NCBI GenBank assembly: GCA_904395865.1
Contig: CAJFNY010000058.1
Location: forward strand, 1-47,095
Direction of reading: 5' to 3'
Source: an uncultured Oscillospiraceae bacterium
Lineage (GTDB): Bacteria > Bacillota > Clostridia > Oscillospirales > Oscillospiraceae
DNA: 47,095 nucleotides
Both the position numbers and the translations under genes were made by a program. The notes below the pieces were generated by a model, which was given only the letters and a program-made list of their open reading frames with translations, was not told the DNA's origin and did no database searches. How positions within the stretch are numbered: the stretch's first letter is position 1; every line of letters starts with the position of its first letter. This document shows, piece by piece, positions 1 through 8,866 of the stretch.

Positions 1-1
1 G

Positions 2-589
2 CACATCCCCTGGATCCACAACGTCAAGAACACCGACATGGTCATCGACATCGACGATGAGGACTCCCAGCGCCTGCTGCGGCTGTTCAACACCCCCGAG
101 GGCCAGAAGTACCTGAAGGAGGAGCTGAAGCTGGACGACGCGCTCGTCGAGAAGCTCACCTGGCTGGGCATCTCCGGCATTGCCAACGTGCTCTGCTGCA
201 TCAAGATGGCCAAGTACTACGAGCTGACGGAGCACGACGTCGTCGGCACGGTGCTGACCGACTCTGCCGTCATGTACGCCTCCCGCGTCCAGGAGCTCAA
301 CGACGAGCACGGCCCGTACACCGTCCACGAGGCCGCCCTGGACCACGGCCTGCACATGCTGGGCCTCCGGACCGACAGCATGATGGAGCTGAACTATCAG
401 CAGCGCAAGCGCGTCCACAACCTCAAGTACTACACGTGGGTGGAGCAGCAGCAGATGGACGTGGAGGACCTGAACGCCCAGTGGTACGACACCGAGGGCA
501 CGTGGGACAGCGTCCACGCCCAGGCCGCGGAGCTCGACGCCCTGATCGACGAGTTCAATGAAGCCACCGGCCTGCTGAAGGCCCTGTAA
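2..589 (+). CDS. PLP-dependent enzyme (fold-type II, cysteine-synthase-like), C-terminal part; 5' end outside window
   Basis: Open frame runs in from the window edge (HIPWIHNVKNTDMV...GISGIANVLCCIKMAKYYELTEHDVVGTVLTDS); followed by a terminator-like hairpin and another PLP enzyme. Confidence 0.6.
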   Translation, partial: HIPWIHNVKNTDMVIDIDDEDSQRLLRLFNTPEGQKYLKEELKLDDALVEKLTWLGISGIANVLCCIKMAKYYELTEHDVVGTVLTDSAVMYASRVQELNDEHGPYTVHEAALDHGLHMLGLRTDSMMELNYQQRKRVHNLKYYTWVEQQQMDVEDLNAQWYDTEGTWDSVHAQAAELDALIDEFNEATGLLKAL

Positions 590-601
590 GCGACGGAATC
601 T

Positions 602-631
602 CCGGGCGGGGCAGCAGCCCCGCCCGGTTTT
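602..631 (+). terminator. Rho-independent terminator/attenuator
   Basis: CCGGGCGGGGC-agca-GCCCCGCCCGG followed by TTTT; 11-bp perfect stem. Confidence 0.75.
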
Positions 632-648
632 GGGAAAGGAGCGCGACT

Positions 649-1890
649 ATGCGACACGTCCTCGGCGCCCGCTGCGTCAAATGCGGGAAGGAATACGACG
701 CCGTCCCCGGCCTGACCAACTGCAGCTGCGGCGGCATTCTGGACATCGTCTACGACTACGACTTGATCCGCAGCCGCCTCACGAAAGCGCAGCTGGCAGA
801 GCGGCAGGACCACACCATGTGGCGGTACCGGGAGCTGCTGCCGGTGGAGGAGAACACGCCGCCCACGCCCCTGCGGGTGGGCTGGAGCCCCCTCTACCAG
901 GCGCCGCGGCTGGCCTCCCAGCTGGGGCTGGGGAAGCTGTACGTCAAGGACGACGGCCAGAACCCCACCGCCTCCCTGAAGGACCGCGCTTCGGCCATGG
1001 CCGTGGCCAAGGCGCTGGAGGCCGGCGCGCAGGTGATCGCCTGCTCGTCCACCGGCAACGCCGCCTCCTCCCTGGCCGGCAACGCCGCGGCCGCGGGGCT
1101 GAAAACGTACATCTTCGTTCCCTCCCGCGCCCCCAAGGGGAAGGTGGCCCAGCTGCTGACCTTCGGCGCCACGGTGATCTCCGTCCAGGGCAGCTACGAG
1201 GAGACCTTCGAGCTGTCGAAGCAGGCCATCGACCGCTGGGGCTGGTACAACCGCAACGCGGCCATCAACCCCTACCTGTCGGAGGGCAAAAAGACCGTGG
1301 CGCTGGAGATCATGGAACAGCTGGACTGGCAGGTGCCCGACTACGTGGCCATCTCCGTGGGCGACGGCTGCACCATCGCCGGCCTGTGGAAGGGCCTGAA
1401 GGACCTGTATGCCATCGGCTTCATCGACCGGCTGCCGCGGCTGATCTCCGTCCAGGCCGAGGGCTGCTGCCCCATCAACCGGGCCATCGCCGAGAACGAG
1501 CCCTGGCATCCCATGGAGGAGAACACCCTGGCCGACTCCATCGCCGTGGGCGTGCCGCGGAACGCCGACAAGGCCCTTATGGCCATCCGGGAGTCCAACG
1601 GCATCGTCGTCAACGTCAGCGACCAGGAGATCCTGGACGCCCAGCAGCTGCTGGGCAGGACGTGCGGCGTCTTTGGCGAGCCGGCCGGCGTCACCGGAAC
1701 GGCCGGCGTCCGGAAGCTGTGCCAGCAGGGTGTCCTGGGCTGCGATGACACGGTGGTCAGCGTCGTCACCGGAAACGGCCTCAAGGATGTGGCCAACGCC
1801 ATCCGCGCCTGCGGTGAGCCGATCTCCATCCCGTCGGACATGAACCAGCTGCTGGACGCCTTCGCAGCGCGGGGAATCCAGCCGGAATAA
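649..1890 (+). CDS. thrC: Threonine synthase-like PLP enzyme
   Basis: N-terminal CxxC...CxC element, KDDGQNPTASLKDRA PLP-lysine motif, SSTGNAASSLAGNAAAAGL; SD GGGAAAGGAG upstream. Confidence 0.8.
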   Translation: MRHVLGARCVKCGKEYDAVPGLTNCSCGGILDIVYDYDLIRSRLTKAQLAERQDHTMWRYRELLPVEENTPPTPLRVGWSPLYQAPRLASQLGLGKLYVKDDGQNPTASLKDRASAMAVAKALEAGAQVIACSSTGNAASSLAGNAAAAGLKTYIFVPSRAPKGKVAQLLTFGATVISVQGSYEETFELSKQAIDRWGWYNRNAAINPYLSEGKKTVALEIMEQLDWQVPDYVAISVGDGCTIAGLWKGLKDLYAIGFIDRLPRLISVQAEGCCPINRAIAENEPWHPMEENTLADSIAVGVPRNADKALMAIRESNGIVVNVSDQEILDAQQLLGRTCGVFGEPAGVTGTAGVRKLCQQGVLGCDDTVVSVVTGNGLKDVANAIRACGEPISIPSDMNQLLDAFAARGIQPE

Positions 1891-1907
1891 AGATAGACTA
1901 CAGTATA

Positions 1908-1942
1908 AAAATGGCTGCATTCGATTCGGATGCAGCCATTTT
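1908..1942. terminator. Terminator hairpin after threonine synthase
   Basis: AAAATGGCTGCAT (1908-1920) and ATGCAGCCATTTT (1930-1942), 13-bp perfect stem with flanking A and T tracts. Confidence 0.85.
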
Positions 1943-1944
1943 CG

Positions 1945-1973
1945 TTGCCTTTTCCCAGCCTGTGTGGTATACT
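1945..1973 (+). promoter_or_regulatory. Sigma-A-type promoter with extended -10
   Basis: TTGCCT (1945-1950), 17-bp spacer, TGG-TATACT (-10 at 1968-1973); predicted TSS coincides with the ATG at 1980. Confidence 0.7.
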
Positions 1974-1979
1974 CTTCCC

Positions 1980-3401
1980 ATGGAAAAGAGAGATTTTTAC
2001 TACGTCACCCGCAGGAATGCGCTGACTTGGATTTCAGCAGTGCTGATGCTGGCTTCGACGGTGGCCCACATCGCGCGGTACTGTGAGAAGGGAGCAGTAC
2101 GCGGCGCGGAGATGTGGTTCCAGCTGATGCTGCCGGGGCTGGCAGGCGTGCTGTTCATCCTGATGATCCTGATCGCCGGCGAACGCCATCTGTATCGGAC
2201 GGCCATCCCCGTCTGGATGTTCGCCATCAGCTTTGCCTATGCGGCGTGGGCCGCCGTCAACTGGCGGCTGGCACTGCTGCTGTGGCTCGTCTGCGCGTCT
2301 CTGGCCGGCTTCTACACCCGCGTCACTGCCGGCAAGGTCAAGCACTTCTGGACCCTCTGGTTTTTCACGGCGGCGCTGCTGGCCGTCTTTCTGGTGGAGC
2401 GCCGGGCGGCGCTGCTGGCGGCGGCCGGGGACTTCTGGCGGACCTTCAGCCTGCTGCACGGCGTGCTGCTGGCGGCGTCGGTTCTGGCACTGTCGCTGGC
2501 GATCCAGGTGCGGCCCGACGGGTATCCCTACTGCCCCACCTGGGGCGATCGCTCCGACGGCCGCCGGGTGCGCACGATCCCGGCCATGAGCTACGTGGTG
2601 CCGTACATCATGCCGGAGCGGGCAGCGGCCTCCAACTGGATCACCGACACCATCGATCTGACGCCCATCGAGCGGTACATCCGCGCCAAGCGGCTGGCGG
2701 GGCTCTCCGGCTTCGGCATCACCCACGTGTTCCTGGCCGCCTACGTGCGGATCGTGGCCCAGTACCCGGCCATCAACCGCTTCTGCTCCGGCCAGCACGT
2801 CTTTTCCCGCGGCCGGGACATCGAGTTCGTCATGGCCGTCAAGACGAAGATGACGACGGACGCCCCCGACACCATGATCAAGGTCCACTTTGACCCGGCC
2901 GACACGGCTGAGGATGTCTACCGCAAGCTCAACGCCCGGATTGCAGAGGTCAAGGACGCGCCGCTGGACTCGGACTTCGACAAGACGGCCAAGATCCTGA
3001 CGTACATCCCCGGCCTCGTGCTGAAGTTCGTCGTGTGGCTGCTGAAAACCATGGACTATTTCGGCCTGATTCCCAGCTTCCTGCTGGGCGTCAGCCCGTT
3101 CCACGGCTCGGTCATCCTCACGTCCATGGGCTCGCTGGGGATTCCGCCCATCGTCCACCATTTGTACGATTTCGGCAATCTGCCGGTGTTCTTCGCCCTG
3201 GGCTGCAAGTACCGGCGGAACGTGGTGGAGGATGACGGCACCGTCGTCGCCAAAAAGTTTGTGGATTTCACGGTCAACTGTGACGAGCGGATCTGCGACG
3301 GCTTCTACTTCGCCACCGGACTCAAGTACATGCGCAAGTTCCTGGCGCACCCCGAGCGGCTGGATGAGCCGCCGGAGCAGGTGCTCAGCGACATCGACTG
3401 A
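1980..3401 (+). CDS. Membrane-anchored 2-oxoacid dehydrogenase E2-acyltransferase-like protein, probably non-catalytic
   Basis: N-terminal TM helices then CAT/E2-like fold signatures (TPIERYIRAKRL, GSVILTSMGSLGIPPIVHHLYDFGNLPVFFALG, ERICDG). ORF-track start 1911 lies in the terminator and upstream of the promoter, so M24 (1980) is preferred. Confidence 0.65.
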   Translation: MEKRDFYYVTRRNALTWISAVLMLASTVAHIARYCEKGAVRGAEMWFQLMLPGLAGVLFILMILIAGERHLYRTAIPVWMFAISFAYAAWAAVNWRLALLLWLVCASLAGFYTRVTAGKVKHFWTLWFFTAALLAVFLVERRAALLAAAGDFWRTFSLLHGVLLAASVLALSLAIQVRPDGYPYCPTWGDRSDGRRVRTIPAMSYVVPYIMPERAAASNWITDTIDLTPIERYIRAKRLAGLSGFGITHVFLAAYVRIVAQYPAINRFCSGQHVFSRGRDIEFVMAVKTKMTTDAPDTMIKVHFDPADTAEDVYRKLNARIAEVKDAPLDSDFDKTAKILTYIPGLVLKFVVWLLKTMDYFGLIPSFLLGVSPFHGSVILTSMGSLGIPPIVHHLYDFGNLPVFFALGCKYRRNVVEDDGTVVAKKFVDFTVNCDERICDGFYFATGLKYMRKFLAHPERLDEPPEQVLSDID

Positions 3402-3406
3402 CCCCG

Positions 3407-3437
3407 CAGCGCCCCGCCGGCTCCCGGCGGGGCGCTG
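3407..3437 (+). terminator. GC-rich hairpin after E2-like gene
   Basis: CAGCGCCCCGCCGG-ctc-CCGGCGGGGCGCTG, 14-bp perfect stem. Confidence 0.65.
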
Positions 3438-3560
3438 TTCATGGTGCCGTGAATGGCGGCCGGATTCTGTCAGTTCTAAAAATTTTTTAGGAAAGCCGCG
3501 CCAAATTGCGGAAATTCTCGTGAAGAATGCACAAAATAGAAATTTTTTTCGAAAAGGATA

Positions 3561-3589
3561 TTGTAACTTGCCTCGTTCTTCTGTAAAAT
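3561..3589 (+). promoter_or_regulatory. Promoter for BMP transporter operon
   Basis: TTGTAA (3561-3566), 17-bp spacer, TAAAAT (3584-3589). Confidence 0.6.
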
Positions 3590-3673
3590 ATGGGTGTAGG
3601 TCAAAGTGCGTACCCCGAGAGCACTTTCCGTTCCGGGCAGCATGCCCGACCGACAAAACAGGAGGATTGAGAA

Positions 3674-4981
3674 ATGAAAAAACTTCTTGCGCTGCTGCTG
3701 GCTCTGACCATGGTGTTTGCAATGGTCGCCTGCAGCTCTGAGACCGACACCTCGACTCCCTCGACCGACGAAGCCACCACCGACGGCACCGACTCCACGG
3801 ATGCAACGGATTCCGCGGACACCGGCGATTCCACCGATTCCGGCGACTCCACCGGTGAAACCGTCGCCGCCTCCGACATCAAGGTCGGCTTCATCTTCCT
3901 GCACGACGAGAACTCCACCTACGACCTGAACTTCATCAACGCCGCCAACGCCGCCTGCGAGAACCTGGGCATCACGGACTTCGAGCTCCGCACCAACGTT
4001 CCCGAGGGCCAGGAGTGCTACGACACCGCTGCCGAACTGGCTGACGACGGCTGCGACATCATCTTCGCCGACAGCTTCGGCCATGAGGACTACATGATCC
4101 AGGCTGCCCAGGAGTTCCCGGAGGTCCAGTTCTGCCACTCCACCGGCACCAAGGCGCACACCCAGGGCCTGGACAACTACCACAACGCCTTCGCCTCCAT
4201 CTATGAGGGCCGCTACCTGGCCGGTATCGTGGCCGGCATGAAGCTCAACGAGATGATCGAGGCCGGTGAGATCACCGAGGATCAGGCGAAGATCGGCTAC
4301 GTCGGCGCCTACACGTACGCCGAGGTCGTCTCCGGCTACACCTCCTTCTTCCTGGGCGCCCGCTCCGTGTGCCCCAGCGCCACCATGGAAGTGACCTTCA
4401 CCGGCTCCTGGTACGACGAGACGGCTGAGAAGGAAGGCGCGCAGAAGCTCATCGACAACGGCTGCGTCCTCATCAGTCAGCACGCCGACTCCATGGGCGC
4501 CCCCACTGCCTGCGAGCAGGCCGGCGTTCCCAACGTCTCCTACAACGGCTCCACCATCAGCGCCTGCCCCAACACGTACCTGATCTCCTCCCGCATCGAC
4601 TGGACGCCGTACTATGAGTACGCCATCACCTGCGTGATGGAGGGCACTGCCATTGACGCCGACTGGACCGGCACGCTGTCCACCGGCTCCGTGGTCCTGA
4701 CCGAGCTGAACGAGAACGCCGCCGCCGAGGGCACTCAGGAGGCCATCGACGCCGCCATGGCCGAGCTGGAGGCCGGTACGCTGCACGTGTTCGACACCTC
4801 CACCTTCACCGTGGGCGGCGAGACGCTGGACAGCTACATGGCCGACGTGGATACCGACGCCGACTACACGCCCGACACCGAGGCGATTTCCGACGGCTAC
4901 TTCCACGAGTCCGAGTACCGCTCCGCGCCGTACTTCGACCTGCGGATTGACGGCATCACCCTGCTGGACGAGGCGTTCTGA
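3674..4981 (+). CDS. BMP-family lipoprotein, ABC transporter substrate-binding protein
   Basis: Lipoprotein signal (LTMVFAMVACSS), D/S/T-rich linker, BMP-like sequence (IKVGFIFLHDENSTYDLNF...YEGRYLAGIVAGM); followed by ATPase and two permeases. Confidence 0.85.
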   Translation: MKKLLALLLALTMVFAMVACSSETDTSTPSTDEATTDGTDSTDATDSADTGDSTDSGDSTGETVAASDIKVGFIFLHDENSTYDLNFINAANAACENLGITDFELRTNVPEGQECYDTAAELADDGCDIIFADSFGHEDYMIQAAQEFPEVQFCHSTGTKAHTQGLDNYHNAFASIYEGRYLAGIVAGMKLNEMIEAGEITEDQAKIGYVGAYTYAEVVSGYTSFFLGARSVCPSATMEVTFTGSWYDETAEKEGAQKLIDNGCVLISQHADSMGAPTACEQAGVPNVSYNGSTISACPNTYLISSRIDWTPYYEYAITCVMEGTAIDADWTGTLSTGSVVLTELNENAAAEGTQEAIDAAMAELEAGTLHVFDTSTFTVGGETLDSYMADVDTDADYTPDTEAISDGYFHESEYRSAPYFDLRIDGITLLDEAF

Positions 4982-5027
4982 TTTCCCGGCGGGCAGTTCC
5001 AACGTTCTGACAGTCTGATAAATCCTT

Positions 5028-5063
5028 GCCCCTGCCCGGGCACCGCACCGGGCAGGGGCTTTT
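5028..5063 (+). terminator. Intercistronic terminator between substrate-binding protein and ATPase
   Basis: GCCCCTGCCCGG-gcaccgca-CCGGGCAGGGGC followed by TTTTC; 12-bp stem. Confidence 0.75.
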
Positions 5064-5175
5064 CAAAACCAACCCTTTGCAGGGGGCCTCCGGACGGCCG
5101 CCGCACCTCGGCGGCGCGGACGTCCGGCGCCCTCATCCTTAGGAGCGGCTGCGCGGTCTCTCCGGCAGAGAAAGG

Positions 5176-6729
5176 ATGACAGCCTTGGAAACTGTTAAAA
5201 ATGCCATCAGAATGGAGCACATCACGAAGCGCTTCGGTGACGTTGTGGCCAACCGCGACATCAACATGGAGCTGCACAAGGGAGAGATTCTCTCATTGCT
5301 GGGGGAGAACGGCAGCGGCAAGACCACCCTGATGAACATGCTCTCCGGCATCTACCATGCCGACGAGGGGCAGATCTACGTCAACGATCAGCCGGTGACC
5401 ATCTCCTCCCCGAAGGATGCCTTCGACCTGGGCATCGGCATGATCCACCAGCACTTCAAGCTGGTGGATGTATTCACCGCCACGGAGAACATCGCCCTGG
5501 GCCTCAAGGACCACGGCCGGCTGGACCTGAAGCAGGTCAGTCAGCGCATTGAGGAAATCTGCCGGAAGTACGGCTTTGAAATCGATCTCTCCCAGAAGGT
5601 CTACGAGATGTCGGTTTCCCAGAAGCAGACGGTGGAGATCGTCAAGGTCCTGTACCGGGGCGCGGACATCCTGATTCTCGACGAGCCCACCGCCGTCCTG
5701 ACGCCCCAGGAGACGGAGAAGCTCTTCGCCGTCATGCGCAACATGCGGGACGACGGCAAGTCCCTGATCATCATCACCCACAAGCTCCACGAGGTGCTCG
5801 AGATCTCCGACCGGGTGGCCGTGCTGCGCAAGGGCGAGTACATCGGCGACGTCCCCACGTCGGAGGCCACGCTCCAGTCCCTGACCGATATGATGGTCGG
5901 CCGGGCCGTGACGCTGAACATCGACCGGCCGGAGCCGAAGGAGCTGGTCAAGCGGCTGGAGATCCGGGGGCTGACCGTCCGGAACGTCTACGACGTCAAG
6001 GTGCTGGACGACATCAGCTTCGACGTCTACGGCGGCGAGATCCTCGGCATTGCCGGCATCTCCGGCTGCGGCCAGAGGGAGCTGCTGGAGTCCATCGCCG
6101 GGCTGCAGAAGCTGGAGTCCGGCTCCATCCGCTTCTACCCGGAAGGGGAGAGCGGCGAGGCCCATGAGCTGGTCGGCCTCGACCCGATGGCGATCCGGAA
6201 GCACGGCGTGTCCATGGCCTTCGTGCCGGAGGACCGCCTCGGCATGGGCCTGGTTGGCTCCATGGGCATGACCGGCAACATGATGCTCCGCTCCTGGAAC
6301 AAGGGCAAGGGCGTCTTTCTGGACCGGAAGGGCCCCGAGGCCCTGGCCAACCAGGTCTGGAAGGACCTGGAGGTCGTCACGCCGAGCACCTCCTTCCCGG
6401 TCCGGCGGCTGTCCGGCGGCAACGTGCAGAAGGTGCTGGTGGGGCGGGAGATCGCCCAGGATCCCGCCGTACTGATGACGGCGTACGCCGTCCGCGGCCT
6501 GGACATCAACACCTCTTACACCATCTACAACCTGCTGACGCAGGAGAAGATGAAGGGCGTGGCCGTTATCTTCGTGGGTGAGGATCTGGATGTGCTGCTG
6601 GAGCTCTGCGACCGGATCCTGGTGCTCTGCGGCGGCCGCGTCAGCGGCATCGTGGACGGGCGCACGACCGATAAAATACAGGTCGGCGCCATGATGACGC
6701 ACTTGGGAGGAGGCAGCGCAGATGCATAA
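5176..6729 (+). CDS. ABC transporter ATP-binding protein, two NBDs (nucleoside/simple-sugar type)
   Basis: Walker A GENGSGKTT, Walker B ILILDEPTAVLTP, second-NBD signature RRLSGGNVQKVLVGREI. Start uncertain (ATG 5176, TTG 5185 or ATG 5212). Confidence 0.85.
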   Translation: MTALETVKNAIRMEHITKRFGDVVANRDINMELHKGEILSLLGENGSGKTTLMNMLSGIYHADEGQIYVNDQPVTISSPKDAFDLGIGMIHQHFKLVDVFTATENIALGLKDHGRLDLKQVSQRIEEICRKYGFEIDLSQKVYEMSVSQKQTVEIVKVLYRGADILILDEPTAVLTPQETEKLFAVMRNMRDDGKSLIIITHKLHEVLEISDRVAVLRKGEYIGDVPTSEATLQSLTDMMVGRAVTLNIDRPEPKELVKRLEIRGLTVRNVYDVKVLDDISFDVYGGEILGIAGISGCGQRELLESIAGLQKLESGSIRFYPEGESGEAHELVGLDPMAIRKHGVSMAFVPEDRLGMGLVGSMGMTGNMMLRSWNKGKGVFLDRKGPEALANQVWKDLEVVTPSTSFPVRRLSGGNVQKVLVGREIAQDPAVLMTAYAVRGLDINTSYTIYNLLTQEKMKGVAVIFVGEDLDVLLELCDRILVLCGGRVSGIVDGRTTDKIQVGAMMTHLGGGSADA

Positions 6730-7813
6730 GCATACGAAGCGGTTCTACATCTCCAGGCGCACGGAGCTTCCGTGGTACAGGGCCTGGGCCATCCGGGGCG
6801 CCGCCATCGTGCTCGCGCTCATCACCTGCGCCGTCGTCACCATGCTGCTGACCGGCGAAAATCCCATCGGTATCTTTTCTACGACCGTTTACGGCGCCTT
6901 CGGCACGGCCCGCCGCACGTGGGTGACGATCCAGGACGTGGCCATTCTGCTGGGCATCTCCCTGGCCGTCACGCCGGCCTTCAAGATGCGCTTCTGGAAC
7001 ATCGGCGCGGAGGGCCAGGTGCTCATGGGCGGCCTGGCCACCACCACCTGCATGATCTGCCTGGCAGGGGTGCTGCCGAACGCCCTGGTGATCGTCTGCA
7101 TGGTCGTCACCAGCCTGCTGGCCGGGGCGCTGTGGGGCTTCCTCCCCGCCTTCTTCAAGGCCCGGTGGAACACCAACGAGACGCTGTTCACCCTGATGAT
7201 GAACTACATTGCCACCCAGCTGTGCGCCTTCTTCATCATCGTCTGGGAGGTGCCCAAGGGCGCCGGCAAGATCGGCATCATCAACCAGAGCACGCAGATC
7301 GGCTGGCTGCCGGAGATCGGGAACCAGTATCTGCTGAGCATTGTGGTGGTAGCGGTGCTGACCGTGGCCATGTACGTCTACCTGAGCCGCAGCAAGCACG
7401 GCTATGAGATCGCCGTGGTGGGCGAAAGCCTCAACACCGCCCGCTACGCCGGCATCAAGCCGTCCCGCGTCATCATCCGCACCATGGTCCTCTCCGGCGC
7501 CATCTGCGGCCTCATCGGTTTGCTGCTGGTGGGCGGCATCAACCACACCCTGACGACCACCGTGGTGGGGGGCCAGGGCTTCACGGCCGTCATGGTCTCC
7601 TGGCTGGCCAAGTTCAACCCGCTGGTCATGGTGCTGGCCAGCGCCCTGCTGGTGTTCCTGAGCCGCGGCGCCAACGAGATCGCCAGCGACTTCGGCCTGA
7701 ACCAGTCCTTCTCGGACATCCTCACCGGCATCATCCTGTTCTTTATCATCGGCAGCGAGTTCTTCATCAACTACCAGATTCACTTCCGCAAAGCGGGCGA
7801 GAAGGAGGCGTGA
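6722..7813 (+). CDS. ABC transporter permease (BMP/nucleoside type)
   Basis: Multi-TM; RFWNIGAEGQVLMGGLA and YAGIKPSRVIIRTMVLSGAICGLIG motifs; overlaps the ATPase gene by 8 nt. Confidence 0.85.
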   Translation: MHKHTKRFYISRRTELPWYRAWAIRGAAIVLALITCAVVTMLLTGENPIGIFSTTVYGAFGTARRTWVTIQDVAILLGISLAVTPAFKMRFWNIGAEGQVLMGGLATTTCMICLAGVLPNALVIVCMVVTSLLAGALWGFLPAFFKARWNTNETLFTLMMNYIATQLCAFFIIVWEVPKGAGKIGIINQSTQIGWLPEIGNQYLLSIVVVAVLTVAMYVYLSRSKHGYEIAVVGESLNTARYAGIKPSRVIIRTMVLSGAICGLIGLLLVGGINHTLTTTVVGGQGFTAVMVSWLAKFNPLVMVLASALLVFLSRGANEIASDFGLNQSFSDILTGIILFFIIGSEFFINYQIHFRKAGEKEA

Positions 7814-7816
7814 ACC

Positions 7817-8806
7817 GTGCTGAGTGGACTGATTTCCTTCATCCCCCGGGCCGTGATGCAGGGCATCCCGCTGCTGTACGGCAGCACCGGTGAGATCCTC
7901 ACCGAGAAGTCCGGCAACCTGAACCTGGGCATCCCCGGCGTCATGTACGTGGGCGCCATCTGCGGCGTCATCGGCGCGTTCTTCTATGAGCAGGCCGTGC
8001 CGCCGGAGGCCATGAACGCCTTCCTGGCCATCGGCATCCCGCTGGTCTGCTCCCTGCTGGGCTCCCTGCTGATGGGCCTGCTTTACAGCTTCCTGACCAT
8101 CAGCCTCCGGGCCAACCAGAACGTCACCGGCCTGGCACTGACGACGTTCGGCGTGGGCATCGGCAACTTCTTTGGCGGCTCCCTCATCAAGCTGTCCGGC
8201 AGCGAGGTGCCGTCCATCGCCCTGTCCAGCACCAGCGCCTACTTCAGCACCTCGATCCCCGCGGCAGAGACGACGGGCTGGTTCGGCCAGGTGTTCCTGT
8301 CGTACGGCTTCCTGGCGTATCTGGCCATCCTCATCGCCCTCGTGGCCGCCTTCGTGCTCAAGCGCACCCGAACGGGGCTGCACCTGCGGGCCGTGGGTGA
8401 AAACCCCGCCACGGCCGACGCGGCCGGCATCAACGTCACCAGGTATAAGTACCTCGCCACGTGTGTCGGCAGCATGATCGCCGGCCTCGGCGGCCTGTAC
8501 TACGTCATGGACTACGCCAGCGGCGTCTGGTCCAACAACGCCTTCGGCGACCGCGGCTGGCTGGCCATCGCCCTGGTGATCTTCACCATCTGGCGGCCCA
8601 GCGTCAGCATCCTGGCCTCCATTCTCTTCGGCGGGTGCTACATCCTGTACCTGTATATCCCCGGCCCCATTGCGGTGAAGGAGCTGTACAAGATGATCCC
8701 GTACGTGGTGACGCTCGTCGTCCTGATCCTGGTCTCCATCCGCAAAAAGCGGGAGGATCAGCCGCCGGCTTCGCTGGGGCTGCCGTACTTCCGAGAAGAA
8801 CGATAG
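7817..8806 (+). CDS. ABC transporter permease (BMP/nucleoside type), second subunit
   Basis: LTEKSGNLNLGIPGVMYVGA and LHLRAVGENPATADAAGINVTRYKYLATCVGSMIAGLGGLYY motifs. Confidence 0.85.
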   Translation: MLSGLISFIPRAVMQGIPLLYGSTGEILTEKSGNLNLGIPGVMYVGAICGVIGAFFYEQAVPPEAMNAFLAIGIPLVCSLLGSLLMGLLYSFLTISLRANQNVTGLALTTFGVGIGNFFGGSLIKLSGSEVPSIALSSTSAYFSTSIPAAETTGWFGQVFLSYGFLAYLAILIALVAAFVLKRTRTGLHLRAVGENPATADAAGINVTRYKYLATCVGSMIAGLGGLYYVMDYASGVWSNNAFGDRGWLAIALVIFTIWRPSVSILASILFGGCYILYLYIPGPIAVKELYKMIPYVVTLVVLILVSIRKKREDQPPASLGLPYFREER

Positions 8807-8813
8807 CGAAACT

Positions 8814-8861
8814 GAAAGAGGAAGCGCTGCGAAAGTCATCTTTCGCAGCGCTTCCTCTTTC
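8814..8861. terminator. Bidirectional terminator between convergent genes
   Basis: 22-bp perfect stem GAAAGAGGAAGCGCTGCGAAAG-tcat-CTTTCGCAGCGCTTCCTCTTTC. Confidence 0.85.
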
Positions 8862-8866
8862 CCGTT

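Noticed and set aside
430-1920. 496-aa minus-strand ORF opposite threonine synthase
   Set aside because: Shadow ORF; crosses a terminator hairpin and has no recognisable motifs.
1911-1979. N-terminal extension of the E2-like ORF
   Set aside because: Lies in a terminator stem and upstream of a consensus promoter.
6641-8839. 732-aa minus-strand ORF opposite the permease genes
   Set aside because: Shadow ORF; the plus strand encodes two recognisable permeases with SDs and family motifs.
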